From assembly GCA_034687125.1 (NCBI GenBank), contig JAQGBZ010000037.1:186001-250000 (forward strand): a stretch of DNA of 64,000 nucleotides, given 5' to 3'. The position numbers were made by a program, and so were the translations under genes. Below, piece after piece: positions 1 through 14,000 of the stretch (positions are counted from its first letter, which is position 1; every line of letters starts with the position of its first letter). Under the pieces are notes generated by a model. That model was given only the letters and a program-made list of their open reading frames with translations, did not search any database and was not told the DNA's origin. The stretch comes from Neelides folsomi (taxonomy: Eukaryota; Arthropoda; Collembola; Neelipleona; Neelidae).

Positions 1-3000
1 TTGGGCTCCCAATTCTCACAAATCATTCCTTGTTAGGGCGGCCTCTCCGGCGACAATGACACTGATTGATTCCCAATTCCCTCCTTCTTCTTCCTCGATT
101 GGAGCTCAAGAACCCTCGTGAGCCACCGGGACTTCTCAAACACCACCGTCCATTTACAACTCTGGACATATAAACGACCCGACCGTGACTTTGTATCACT
201 TTAACTGCTCCTATTCTCTCTAATTGAGGATTCGGAACTCGATTGAGGGATTTGCGCCATTAGAAGGGCCAAATCTCTCTCCTTAATTCCCTATTTAAGC
301 CCCTATTCATCTCTTTGAGGCGATAACCTTAAGATCTCCCTATTTATTATCGCCAATGATAGACTTTATAGCTCCGATTACTAACATGAATTTCATTAGG
401 TGTCAAAATGATAGTCACTTCGTTTTCCGATTGAAAAAGATGAGAAATGAAATTCACCTTTTGTTTTCCTCCCTCACGAGCTCATCATTCTGATGGAGAA
501 GAAGGTGGTGAATGGGAATACTGTACAAATGAATAATGGCTATGTTCTTTCCCACCTGTATTTTACGGGATACAGTTTGGAAAAATAATGAGACTGCTGC
601 AGGACCATACTTTATAGTCCATCATCCACTAAATTGTCACATTATGGGTGAGCGGAACGTGAACTCCCTGAATAATGCTAATCACATCTCGTCTCATTAC
701 CATTCTCGTCAACAGACTTTATTCATAAAATTAATAATTCGCCCATCTCTCTCTCATCGACCGTGAAGAGGAACGTGTGGGATTTGAGGATATGTGAGCA
801 GAACATAATAGGTTTAAAACGGTGAAACAAAGTGTTTGCGTCTGGAATAAAAGGGATTAATTGTAAATTTGATAATCAAATTAAAAGCTGGTCGTCTGGT
901 TTTTCGTGCATCGTTCACTTAATTCATTCATTTGTTGTAAATGTTATAACATCCTTATTTGAGATTCCAATTCCTCGGGATTGGTGGGGAATTAGAATAT
1001 TGTAGGGCGAAGGAGATAGGAAATGTGTGTATTTGGTATAATTCATTGGTTCAGAACCATCCCTCCGACACTTCATTAAATAATTAACCTCCTCTTCTGA
1101 TTTAATCTTCTCTTCTCACAGCTTCAAACTCCTTTGAGTCGTGGCGATGTGAGAAGGGATCTTATCCCATATCTCTCTAATTATCACGATAATTATCTCA
1201 TCGATTCATATTACCTTCTCCACTCGAACTTAGAAATGCAAATGACTTTCTTTTTCCTGCTTCAGGTCATTCTGGGTCAAATAATGTCTGGTTGTACATG
1301 TTCCTTTGAAGGAGCCGCGGAGGTGAATGAGAGGACCTATTCGTTTCATCTACCATATTCGCCAAACATTTAGAAATTAGAATGGTTTAGAAGATTTTGT
1401 GTTTCCTTTTTAGAATTTCCACTCCTTCGTCCTTATTCATGTGAGTAGGTCAGAGATTTAAATTATGCTTATAAGGTTAAAAACATGTACAAGGTACATA
1501 TTTTCAGACAACAAATAGACTGATACAAAACTTAAAAATTTATTTTATTAATATTTCCTTTTTACAAACATCATCCTACATCGTCCCATCGTCCTGTATC
1601 TAGAACTTTATAAATCACATACTTTACATAAATGCTTCATATGCATATATTGTTTATTATTAGCAATGTAGACATAAGTTTGTTTGTTTTATGACAATAA
1701 GATACGTTTATTAAACATCAACATCAATAAAAAAAAGCACATGTTTAAGTATCCATTAAGTAATGGAGATATTTTATAATGTTTGTAATATACATACATA
1801 GTTAATAATCATAGCATATCACATAAAAATTCATTAACTACTCACATTAAAATGTGATTGTTTTTAACAGTTTAAATTGAGTTTGGTGTTTATTTAGTCG
1901 AAAGGAAGCTGATTGAAGGAGAGAATTCAATGGGATTTGGTAGACAAAAACTCAGGATTGTAACAGTTATGATTTACGCACATGAGAATTTTCGTTTTTC
2001 ACAAAATTGTGTGTTCCTATTTACCTGTAATTCATAACTCGTATTTTGAACATGAAAATACCCGTTCGTGTCCAATTAAAAGAAGGTCCTCGTTTTTAAT
2101 TTAATGAATATTAGACATGGAAATATGGTTTGGGAAGGGAATGAGCGGAGGGAGCCGTAATAGAAAGTTAATACAGGGGTCTGGTTGTAATCTGCAGAGC
2201 TATTTCCAACCAATCTCCCTTTTTCATTTACGACGGCCACGACGAAGTCTTGGGGTTACCTAGTTGGAGGAAGCAATCTGGCAGATAATCATAATTGGAC
2301 TGCGTAGGTAGCTCCCTCCGTTCCGCCGTCCGAATCCGAGTTGAGAAACTCAAGTTCCCTTCAGTAAACATGTGCTCATATTTACACGCAGTCCAACTTG
2401 CCCCATTTAATAACTTCCCATTAAGCCCATAACATCAAGTGGAAGCATCTAATATTAAAGAATAAATAAATACATGGATACCAGGGTCTCTCCTTGACAC
2501 GATAAACCTTCCATATGAATCAACCTTGTCGGATGGAGAAGGCAACTGCACGGAGCTCTGCTTTACATCTAATAAAGAAAATCCAATTGGATCCGTCTCT
2601 TGCCCCGTGACTATCAATCAATCGGATGGGTTCACGGATGGACCGATTCTTAGTTTTTCTTAACACTCGCCGTACATGAAAACTGATTATATTATCTTGT
2701 CATAAGTATAAGCAAACACAATCAAAAATATTATCATGTAATATACATTATTTATACCCAACATGTGCCAGTTAACACTCTTCCTATCAATAGATCATTT
2801 TATTTTGATGTTTATGCAACCGTCAACACCTTCGAGATATAACATGGATATAGTGGGATATTATAGGTGATTGAGAGGGAATGAGTTCATTCATTCAAAA
2901 TTAGTTAGATTGAGGTTTTACGAACAGAATGAGGCTATCTTACCTCCGTATCAACTTTTTTGTGAATGAAATCCTTCCATGCAGGTAATATTATGGAGAA

Positions 3001-6000
3001 GCGATGAGATTCGGAGGAATCTGTTTCATGTAAACAAATAAGTACACAAGCGGAGGTCACGAGCCTCTCCAGATAAACGTCTAAACAAATATTCCGACCG
3101 AAAATACGTAGTTGGAAAACAGTGTTCGTAAATATCTGTAAGTTAATAACACTATTCAATCAACTACCGACTTGCAATTAAAATTTTCATTCATGTTTTC
3201 AGTGGCCTTAATGGAGATTTAAATTGTAATCTCCAGGTAGCTTCGTGGTTGCTTGTAATCACTCTACATAGTGAGCTTCTACAGGATAAATGTGGACTGA
3301 GGGTGTAATTTGTAATTAAATAGGAGAATACTCACAGTGAGAGTTTGAATTATGGCTATTTGCTTTATGATCTCTTTCTCTCATTAGAATTATGATCAAC
3401 CCTTAATAATTTAACAACAAAGATACCCTCTTTAATATGGTCGCATACCTATTTGCAAATGTTGTTATAAATGCAGAAGAATTTGAAAGTATTCCGTAAT
3501 TAGGTGGTCTATGTAGATCGGGTTAAATTGGTTAATGTGGGCCGCTGGGAATGATTCGTGGGTTTGTAATGGGGAATGACTTTGTAAGTTGTCAATTTGA
3601 TTGAATCCTCCTTCGTAATTGACAATGGTGTGTTCGGCTGCCCTCGGAGTAATTAGGGGATGTCAGGTGGTAGTAAATTAGAGGAAAGTTTTTCCCTCCC
3701 TCTTCCTGGATGGAAGGAAATCGGAGAAGAGTATGAGATGGCATTTATTTCTCCTATCCATCTCCCCACTGTCACATTTCTTTACATCTCGGAGGAGGAA
3801 GTTGTAGAAACGAAAAGTGTGAAAATCTCTCCGCACTCAAAGCTCAAGCTGAGTCATGAGGTGGGATTTTGAAAAGCCGTCATAATAGTTCTTCGCTTGT
3901 CATTAGAGACTCATCCAACGAGTGCCCCACCTTTCCCTATATCTACCTTCGTCCCAATGAACCCACTCCGTGTCTGAGGATGTTTGGTGTGAGAGGAATT
4001 GGGATGTGGGATCCCTTAAAGAAATTATGTCCATAGGAGGTTCATCTCCCTCGGCCTCAACATCTATTTAATGGGAGAGTAATAAGTGTCATTTTCCGCC
4101 CTTCTCCCTCATACGGCCCTCGCGGATCTAATTGCAGATTTGAACTGGCCTATATGTACCTATACAGACTCACAGAGATTATTATGGAGGGTATTCAAAT
4201 TTAGACATGAGGATTTATTCGACTCTGAATTTCTCTATGTGATTGGAATGGGAGTGAAGGGTCATGCCCTCACCTGACGTCTCATTAAGGTCTTATTCAC
4301 TCACTGTCAGGTGATAAATGTGGTTTAGTAAATGACTTGGATTCCTCTGCATGGTTTTCAAATTTGTCAAAAAATTTTGTTCTTCTCGCGTCCGCCTCCT
4401 TCACGGCTCCCGACGATTTATAAATGTGGAGAAAAAGTTATTCCTTCGGCAGGGCAAGGAAAGGTTCTTGACAGGGAGAAAACTCGTGAGGTAGACTTAA
4501 TCGCCCTCTTCATCTCCAATGGAATTCGGACCGAGTCAAAATATTTGTTGTTGGTTCTAATCCTCCACCAAGTCAAAACGGATTCGTAATCATCTCTCCT
4601 TCACACGTACCTATATAGGCCTCATCTATGGACTAATAACTTGTAATAACTCTCAGGTGGTTCACCACCACCAGCATCTTGTAATACACAAGGAAGGAGA
4701 GCTTGGAAGTTATACACACTCAGTTGGCTCTTTTTGCATTCTCAATCTTCGCTGACCCTGTTGGGCCTTTGGGACGCATCCGCCCCGCCGACAGAGAATA
4801 AGTTTGAAAGAACAGACGCGGCCGAAGAAGCCGCATAGGAAAAACTCTAGTGGACACTTACTGTGAAGTAATTAAAATCAGTGGATTGAGGGAAAAGCCT
4901 TCCTGAGTGTCTGAGAATCATTACTCATTCATTTTTTCGTAGAGTGAATAATTAAGGGAGAGATAGCCATAGCTAATCGAAGTGGTCTAAGCGCCGCAGC
5001 AGGAAGAGTCTCCTCCCACGAAGATGTGTGAAGGAGATAAAGAGAATCCCTCACCTTTATATATAAAATATTTAGACCTCGCCCGGGATCTCTCCGGGTC
5101 TCCTGCCCTGATTAACATCTCTTCATGATTTTTATCGATTCGAAATATTTTTCAATGTCGGTCTGATCCCATATCTCACTTTTCCGTATAATCCCCACAT
5201 TATACCCAACAACATCTCCATATAATAGGTTGGACCAAATGGAGAGGTGTAGGATTGAGAACATGGTCCTCTTGTAAGCGTGTGTTGTGGGCCGAGAGAG
5301 ATGTTTTTGCTCCATTTGGCCCGAGGGGAGAAGAGATGAGTTCTTGCAGTCGGTCCACGTCGAGCCTATTTATTCGCAACTGCGAGATCTCTCTCTCTCG
5401 CTCATAGACTCGAATAGGTTAAGCCCATCCTGCGACTAGAAGAGTCTCACATCGCCTATCGCATGAATCCTCTTCTGCGAGTCTCCATCGTATCGTGACT
5501 AACGAGGATTTTATGCTCTCTATGTGGCTTACACTTTGCGGCCTCCACAAGATGCGAAATGATGGTGTTGGAGGAGTGGCCTATGCCCCTTCCGCACCTT
5601 CCTACTTTTTACCCTTTTTCTTCGTCGGAGACCTCGGGTCAAAAACCGCAGTGGCATTTTTATTCCATAACATATTTTTACATTTTTCCATTGTTCGCTA
5701 AGCAGGAGCCCTAAATTTCAAACTCACTTCTCACTCATTTTATTCCCTCATTTTCACTTCCAAGCCCCAATGTTTATCCGGAAGGTGTAGGTTTGGACTC
5801 GAGATGAAATTCATTTATTCTGAATCTCATTTCAAAAGGCGTCGGGGTGAAAGGCCTTTGGGAGAGACTCAAAATAACACATTTAGGGCCGACGTAGCTC
5901 TTCAAAGACGACACGATCCTTCTATTACGAACCTACATTCATTACTTCTGCGACTTCCATTAAAAGGAGAATAGAAATCCTCATTTATTCGGATTCATTA

Positions 6001-9000
6001 TTCAAGCAGAGGTGCGGGATCGGCTTATTTTATTGATTTCACATGATTAAATCATTGGAAGTGTCTCTGAATGAGAGTTTTTTTCTCCTGCTTTTCTATT
6101 CACTCAGAGAATGACAAGTGTATGAATGCAATAAAAGTGGTTCAGAAAGTTTAAATATCCTATCCATAGTTTTCAACTACAGATATGAAGGGGATCCTTC
6201 ATGGATGTAAAGCTCTTTAGATGTCAGACTTTTACTACATTTTAGATAGCAAATATGTTGTTATATACATAGGAATGATATGTATTTGGCACGAAAGTTT
6301 GTTTTGACATAAAATTGTACATATTTGCGCGTATGAAGCGCTAAGAATTTTCTCAATTTACATAAAGAGTTTTATCTCCTTGGGCTTTTTGTGTGGCGCA
6401 AAGAGGAGTCGATACATTAAAAATACATTTATCGGTAGTTGATACATGTGTTATAGTAAAATACTGATACATTAAAAGCTCTTGAGCTTCTGTGCCGAAA
6501 CAAGTTGTTAAAGTTCCATTCCCTATCGAAGAACGATTAAAAGGATATTACTTACATACGTATAATGTCAAAGATATGGAAGCATAAAAGTTCAAATTGC
6601 TGATAAATAAATAACATCCATAGGTAATGTAACTACCATAGGTGTTGACTAAATACATAACTACGGAGGTGTCTGCTCATTAGCTCTCCAACCTCATCAA
6701 GGTTCCTCTCTTCGATGCCACGTATCTGGAGAATGAGGTTGGGCTGATAAGCAGAGTTAGATTCACTGAGTTTGGAGGAGTCGGAAGATGTTGGTAAAAT
6801 TGGGGATGTAAATGGTTGATTAATAGGAGTAAGGATCGTGTGGTGATGGATGGGGCTCGGTGTGAGGTTCCCTCCACTTCCTCCCCACAGAGATCCACTT
6901 ATTTTCTCCAAGGGACAGGAGGAGCCCATTGACCGCACGTCGTGATCCCCCCATGAACTTCCTCGTCAATATTTGACTCCAGCAGTCTCCAGTACAGTGA
7001 CAACTCTTGATACACATTTATGCATTCCTTACTAATAACACTTGGACCTCTGCTGCTAAACTTTCCAATATCACCTGTATACAAAAACCTTTCATTCTCT
7101 ATCTGTACATCACTACATGCATAACTATATGGATGGTTGTGTTGTATGAATAATAAGGATTTACAAACATTGAAGAACATTTTATAAAATATGATTAAAT
7201 AATTGCAGATATTGTATAATACAAATATACATACCTACGTACTAGTTTAGATTGACCATACAAGTGCGAATTTATATTGCATCAACAATACTTATACTTT
7301 TACCATATTTGTAGTTCTTATCAGTATTAGGAATGCTGATATTCATATGCTGGACGCTTATAAAAGATTAAATAAATTGTGAAGTGTGGATCTACCTGGT
7401 TATATGTGTGCATTTAATAAGGAGATTTACACAGTCAGACACTACATTTTTATTATGATACAATTAGTGGGCTATTAAGGAAGAATAATGATTACGTTAG
7501 GAGGTGCATAGGAGACCGGGGAGTGGGAAATAACGCCATGGAGTGCCTCCCGATGGAAAGACTGAGAGCAAAAACCGAGGAGTTATAATGAGGATTTCTC
7601 TAGTGTGAAGCTGAGTCTTTGAGTCTCGGCAGGGGTGAAAAAAGACAGGGTTCGGCGGCAGAGCAAAAGACTCCTCTAATTATGATTAGGGTAGGAAGGG
7701 ATGAATGGATGAGAGGCCGACCTGAGTTGGACTCATCAACACTACACGACCTATTCTCTTTTTCATTTTCCGACAGTGAAAGCTCCGGAGAATCCATATT
7801 TACTAGAAAGTTGGCTTTTTTTCACAACTCATCCCTCAACTAGATCACCCATTACATTTCAAAATTACAAGTCTGCCTTCCGACAGCTCTCAACCATGTC
7901 ATTTATTTCAATTTACTAACTACATGCATTCAAAAGTGTATCAGCTTTCTCAAATTCTTCTAAATTGTAACAATCCGTATGTCATATAAAAAGATCCGAA
8001 TGGTTGATTAAAGGTAGGCACATACTTATGGTTAGAATGCTATATTTTAACTTGAAAATAAATAAGTTAATTCAAACTTATTTTTAATGTTAATGTAGCT
8101 TCATAATTAAACTTTAAATTTTTTATCTTTCATAACTATCAATAATTTTGAAGTTCGGCGCACTGGATATTCCGAACGGACATAACTTGAAATATATTAA
8201 AGTTAAACTACATCTATTAAACTCATTAAAACATTGATTTCTCTTTGCTCAAGGAAGAAATTAAATAATAGAGCATGTTAATATTGAAATATAAAGGAGT
8301 GGGCTACGAACACTTAAATAGATTTACGACTTTCATTCTTCTTATTACATCATTTCCTTGTTTTATGTCGCTTGCATAGGAAAACTTCTTAATTTTAAAT
8401 TACGATGAGGAACTGTTGATTGTCGTTGTATGTTTAATGCATAACTTTACCATTCTTCCATTACATAACCAAACATTTGGTTAGTTTTAAATGCTCCTCA
8501 CATAATGAAATGAAGGGGAGACTGGAAAATCATATGCATATTCCATACACATCCAAACGCATTTAAATCATCATTGCCAAATGTGTAAAGGTGATGAGAT
8601 GGGAATGATATGGAAGATCGAAATGCGATTGTATTTCATTTCCAACTGTGGTTATAATTTGAGTAATGATCTATGGATGTGTAATTAGAGGTTTGGACAC
8701 GTGCGACAATAATAATTGGATTATGGGTCGGGAGGGAATGAAATGTTAATGGCATCATGTAATTACGATGGGGTGAGGCGGGAAAGAGCTAAGAATAGAT
8801 AAAGAACGATCATGGCCCGAGGACTCAAAAATCCTCGTCTTGATCCTCCGTAGTGTGAGTAATGATCTCATCTCCCTTGATTGACACCCTGACGGGATGG
8901 CATTACGTGGCTGGACAATTACCTGCCCTTCTGTGATTAATGGACCCCGGACTCTCGTCCAGGAATCCAACCCCAATGAGAGAGACCAGGAGCCGGGCTC

Positions 9001-9023
9001 ATTACGCTAATTTATAATTGCAG
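1..9023. other. Non-coding stretch, probably SoxF intron or upstream regulatory DNA
   Basis: I see no open frame here that resembles a known protein. The downstream SoxF exon at 9024 begins inside the HMG box, so an upstream exon carrying the first half of the box must exist on the + strand. I did not find a sequence for it here, so this stretch is most simply a long SoxF intron; that is inference. Composition alternates between AT-rich blocks (about 1480-2130, 6200-6700, 7850-8700) and more balanced, purine/pyrimidine-skewed blocks (about 1-1400, 2140-2640, 3500-6100, 7500-7850). The latter contain many ATTAAT-like and GGAATGA-like words and short overlapping open frames. These could be cis-regulatory DNA. 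No transposon ends, long repeats or RNA genes were recognised. Confidence 0.5.
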
Positions 9024-10885
9024 GGAAGAAGTGGCGGAGCCTCACGCCCAACGACCGCCGGCCCTTCGTCGAAGAAGCCGAAAGGCTCAGGGTCCTTCAC
9101 ATGCAAGCCCATCCCAACTACAAGTATCGGCCGAGGAGAAGGAAGCAGTCGAAGCGTGGTGGTGGCCGAAGGGCCAATGACATTCTCCTCCCACAAGGAG
9201 ACCCTTATGTGGGGAACTTCCAGGGGTTCCATACACCTGAAGCGTCGCCCAATGGCAGCCCCGACCCAGACCCTCGCACTAAGGACTTCCGTCGAATCAT
9301 TAATGGTAAATTCCACAGTTTACACTCATTATGTCTCCTTTTTTATAATAATAATAATATATGGTTAGTGTATATGAGTTGGAGTAACGGGACTTTAGAG
9401 GCTGGCGCCCCAATTCCCCCAACCACCGCTTTCAGGAAATTGCAACGAGGGCGACGTTGTTCGAATCTCGACGAGTTCTCATTCTAACACCCAATGTCTG
9501 CTATTAAAATGCCTCTCCTCTTTTGCTACATAAATACATACAATTTGTATTGCACTCTATTGAAGATACATAGAAATAGCAAATTCTTAAAATTACCTAT
9601 ATTGGCATGTAGCCTGTAAGCCTTCTCTCATTAGGTTTTATCCAGTTCAATTCAATGGTAGTAGAACTATTATTTGAACGTGATCTTGGTGATCCAATTA
9701 CAATGCTAGCCGAAAATTAATAGCATTTATCATGATATAAATATTTTGTGGAGCGTCTTTAGGCAGAGCAATTATCCGAAGGTATAATTGACGAGTGTAT
9801 TGTCTATAATTGCTAACTGTTTTTATCTTTATGATAGTTTTTAATGAAATTATCATTTGATTGGATTAACGAGTAGACAGTTTAATAGATCGATATTTTA
9901 TTTGCTCTGCTGAACAAAATATAAAAGAAGGGAAGTCATTGTGAGTAGCAATTGGATGATATTCCACATGGGTCCCACATGCTATAAATTTGAAGAGAGG
10001 AAGAGGTCAGTAGGGAAAGATAATAACTACAAGTTATTAAATGATTAAACTTGATAAGAATGTACGTACACAGAATGAGATGCAACAATTAATGGATGAA
10101 TGGTATTTATTAAAGGTTCAGGCGGCACAGTACTTCAACAAGCACTCCTCGACTCTTCAATGGACCTCAATGGTCACACACATGTCCAACACCAACAGCA
10201 GCAACATGGAGGTCACCAACAACACCCTGATGGTGTATCGCTCCCAACCCCTGAAATGTCACCTCTTGAGAATTCCCTCTCCGACCGTGAGGGTCTCACC
10301 TCATCTGCCTCTTCCTCAGGAGAAGAGCGATGCAAGGGGAGCCCTGTCATGCAACTCATCTCGAAGTTCTCAGGGAATAAATATCCCGCGAGGACACCTC
10401 CATTTGCCCAATTCCACGTTTCAGGAATGCCAGGGCAAGGAATCCTAGGACATCATCACGGGTCAGAGTTCTCATATAGACAACATGACTATTTCGATTC
10501 TCCCCAGTCTTACCATTACGAACACTATCCTACAACTTGGATCCCTGAAGAGGAATCTGCACGGGGCTATGAGTTAGAATCACCCTATCTTCCTCATCCT
10601 CAGCAACAACAGCAGCAGCAGCAGTCGCAATCGCAACAACCACAACATCATCACCCGACGTTCGATTTTCCTAATGGGGACCAACAGGGTTATGGACATT
10701 CGCTCGATGCGAATCACAATTCCTTCTATACCTACGGGCTAAAGATGGACAGTGACCTGTTGGGGTATGATGACCAACCCCAAAATTCCCATCTCTCTGC
10801 TAACGAGTATGAAGGAACAAATTGTAATTCATCCTCTAGTCTCATTTTCAAGGCCCTGTCCGAGGCCTGCAATGGGAATATGTAG
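9024..10885 (+). CDS. SoxF-class (Sox7/17/18, fly Sox15-like) HMG-box transcription factor, last two exons
   Basis: This is a nuclear DNA-binding regulator of the SoxF group; only its 3' part is present. Exon 9024-9305 opens after a TTGCAG acceptor in the middle of the HMG box. It reads [20 protein letters not shown], then [20 protein letters not shown], the third helix and basic tail of a Sox HMG box, closest to SoxF. It ends in phase 1 at a GTAAAT donor. Exon 10116-10885 resumes in phase and contains [10 protein letters not shown], a SoxF hallmark motif, followed by His/Gln-rich stretches (about nine Gln near 10600-10625) and a stop at 10883. These 350 codons lack the box's first half and the N-terminus, which lie upstream. 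A second AG at 10120-10121 could replace the acceptor and remove two codons (Gly-Ser). The motifs make the family assignment firm; orthology to fly Sox15 is inferred. Confidence 0.9.
9306..10115 (+). other. SoxF intron
   Basis: An 810-bp AT-rich intron between the two SoxF exons, with a GT donor at 9306 and AG acceptor at 10114-10115. It starts with a run of (ATA)n-like sequence near 9345-9360. I see no other feature in it. An alternative in-frame AG lies 6 bp downstream at 10120-10121. Confidence 0.8.
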
Positions 10886-11042
10886 CCTCAGCGTCATTTT
10901 CACATCAAATTTTAACGTGTAGGATTAAATACGAGTCGAATTTGTATACCAAGATTACCAGTACCTTTATACTTATTTCTTGTAGTGGCTTTTTTCTACG
11001 ACCATCGCGAGTTTCAATTTGAGAAATGTGCAAAGATCTTCA

Positions 11043-11056
11043 AATAAATAAATAAA
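11043..11056 (+). other. Probable SoxF polyadenylation signals
   Basis: Three overlapping AATAAA hexamers lie about 160 bp past the SoxF stop codon and could end a short 3' UTR. A further AATAAA at 12404-12409 could serve a long 3' UTR. Both are pattern matches only. Confidence 0.45.
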
Positions 11057-14000
11057 ATAACTTCATTTAGATAGATTTATAGGCGTAGCTAAATAATAAA
11101 AATGTTTTTCTCCTCTTTTGTGACGAAAACAATTTAAGCTGTGTGTGTGACTATTTTACATAAATGTTATATGTGGCAATAATATTTTATAAGTGAATGT
11201 GAATAACTAAAAAAGCGGCCCGGTTTTTAGAGAAATGACCCTACATTCCAAATCGATGCAAAATGATCGGCAAATATTCGTCTTCACGAATCATTTCGTG
11301 TCATTTCACTTATTTTTGATTAATTTCCACTTTTCTCTCTACATTCCAAGATTTCTTACGGATCAAAATTACCAAATGGTTCAAAATTCAAAGTTTCTTG
11401 TTATTTTTATGTAACTTTAAACATTTTCTTTGTCATTTTATGAAGAAAAGATTCAACAATGCATTGCAAGTTAATGCAATGAACTCTCGCAAAAACGTAC
11501 ATTATGACGTCATTATAATTTCGACAAAATATTTTATATTCCAAACTTTATTTGACCGCAGCTTTACCATTCTCTACTATAATTAACATTTATTAATATT
11601 TTAATCATTACAGTAGTTTAGATAGACTTAAAGGTAACTTTATTAATTATGTTTTACATGTATATAAAAAGAATAAAAACCTATGTAAAATTGAAAATGT
11701 CGACGCTCGTCAAAAAATATTCTTTTCTAACCTAAAGCTAACTTAATATTACTTGAGTTGATAATCATTTATAAAGCAAATTGCTAATTAATTTAATATT
11801 AATTTAAAAATATATTATTGTAATTGCCGAGTGTGTAGGTAATTAAAGTTAAGGTGAAGTTAATTCCTCCTAATGACCAATTACACTATACAACCATACG
11901 CAAACTACGATAATTACTATTTACTATTTGTACATACATAATGAATTTATATTTTTTCTATATTATATAAATTCATAAGTAATATTATTCATATTGTTCA
12001 CATTCTCAAGTATGCGGTTGGTCAAGACAGGATTAGTTGATGCTTTCTTTCACATTTATACGATTACATAATTAAGGTGTGCAAATACGCGAAATATGAT
12101 TTAAGAAAATTGCGCTGTGTCTTTATATTGTGTATATTCTCTGTATATTGAGCAAATGATTGTGAATAGTAAATAAGTGTAAGAACACGATTAACTAATT
12201 ATTTTAAAATGCATTATCTATAAAAATAGAAATAAATTAAACTTCCTAAGTATTATTAATAAGATACGGCAAGTTGTGCTGTATACTTAATTTTAGACCT
12301 TTATGTTAGTAAATATGTACTAGTGAGGATATCATTAGAATAGCGCCTATAAAAGTGTAATGTAGATTTTAGAAAGTAGGTTAAGACGTTTAAAAAGGTT
12401 TGAAATAAAGTTCTTTTGACTCTACGACAAAGAAGAAACTCATCTTATTCGGCCCTAAGGGTCGGCTAATGCAAATATGCAAAGAAATTAAGTTTGAGCT
12501 CATAATTAGATTTCCTTCCACTTCTTTCACTTTATCTCCTCTGGCAAATTCATTTTAAACATCTCATTTAATCTACTTTGAAATTAAAGTTTAAAAAATG
12601 GTAGCTGTTCCGAGTCATTTAAAAATAATCAATCGTTGATTCGGTTAATTCAACCTGAAGTTTTCCACCAGGTGCATAATCATTCACATTCCACTCCGCC
12701 TATGACCATCGAAGTGAGTTGGAAATTAGGGGTCTAACAAAGTTTGGAAGGCATCAAGTATGGGAGATTATTACATATCGTCCATTCCTTGTAAAGGACT
12801 ATTCATTTAAGAAGTCATCCATCTCCTTTTTTTCCTTTCTTCAAATTCTCGAGTAGTACAAACAGAGCATATATCATTCTGAGATTCGTAAGATGACAAA
12901 AGTAGAAAAGCGGACTCATTGGCTCCATTTGCTCCGTTCGAGGAAGGGAGGATTTCCATAATCCGGGCTTCATGACGAGATGAATATCAGGAGAGACGTT
13001 GGAAGTGAGGAGGAAATTGGAGGACGAAGTGGGTCATTCGTGAGGGCCGGAGACCCCGACTGGGCCAAAAAAATACACACGTAAGCTTTCCATCACTCCC
13101 GTTCTGTATTTCACCCTTTGACGGCTCACATCGATAATGCTCTTAAGATGAACGCTACTTACTTCAACTCACCTTTCAAATATCCATCAACTTCGCTCAC
13201 CTTCCAAATGTCCAAAGATTCATTTAGACCCTTGGAAAGACATTGGGAATATTTCTAAGGCCACTCCTGAAAGTGTTTTACTTCTCCTCGACCTTTAACC
13301 CAACCGGTGGACGAGGATGCTGAGATATCTTATTATAAACACGTAGGTAATCGTTAAGTTACTTTCAAGTTTTACTTCGCACCTGAACTTTTTGCCGAGT
13401 TTTCCTCTCCTGATTGATCCTGGGAATAACAAGAACCTCCGGATACCCAACAGTTACTTCAAACTCCCATCACGCTTTATGACAACACTTCCTCTGCGAA
13501 TGTCATAATTGGCTTTTAGATGAAAAAAATCTTACGGTTAATTACTTCCGTAAAAACTCGATTTAAAGTCGCATTTCGAATTTTATGGTTCCTTTTAGAA
13601 AAAGTTAGTTAAAGATTTAAAACACCTTTAAATATTTTCCCATATTGTTATAATACTAAAAACTCCATATCTTAATATGATACTTACGGTCGACTCTGTT
13701 TACAACCATTAATTATAATTTCATCTGCAAATACTGATACTCATGTACAGGTAGGTATAATTATTCTTTTTCGCTGAATAATAAAAGTTAATAACATTGG
13801 TTGTATGCTGGTTTTGTTATCTTTGAAGGTGGTTTCAAAATCAAATTAATGTATCCTTAATTTTCAAGTTTGAAAGGGACCAATAAAGGGAGAATGAGCT
13901 GTTGAGAGAGACAGCATTTGAAATTGGATGAGAGGTGGTGAGTGATGAAGGGCCGGTGAAGGTGATGAATGTGATGAAGTCTGGATTGATTTGAGAAGGA

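Noticed and set aside
4740-4850. GC-rich patch with GCGGCCGAAGAAGCCGC, at first reminiscent of the SoxF EEAER coding sequence
   Set aside because: The similarity is a few codons only; no frame continues as an HMG box and no splice sites fit.
6633-6938. 101-codon minus-strand frame with a Ser/Pro-rich part and IEERNLDEVGELMSRHL
   Set aside because: It looks mildly protein-like, but other frames there are also open, no family is recognised, and no partner exon is seen.
9002-9316. 104-codon minus-strand open frame opposite the SoxF HMG exon
   Set aside because: It is a shadow of the SoxF exon; the + strand encodes a clear HMG box with matching splice sites.
10041-10448. 135-codon + strand frame overlapping the last SoxF exon
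   Set aside because: It is a different frame; the frame with [10 protein letters not shown] joins the HMG exon in phase.
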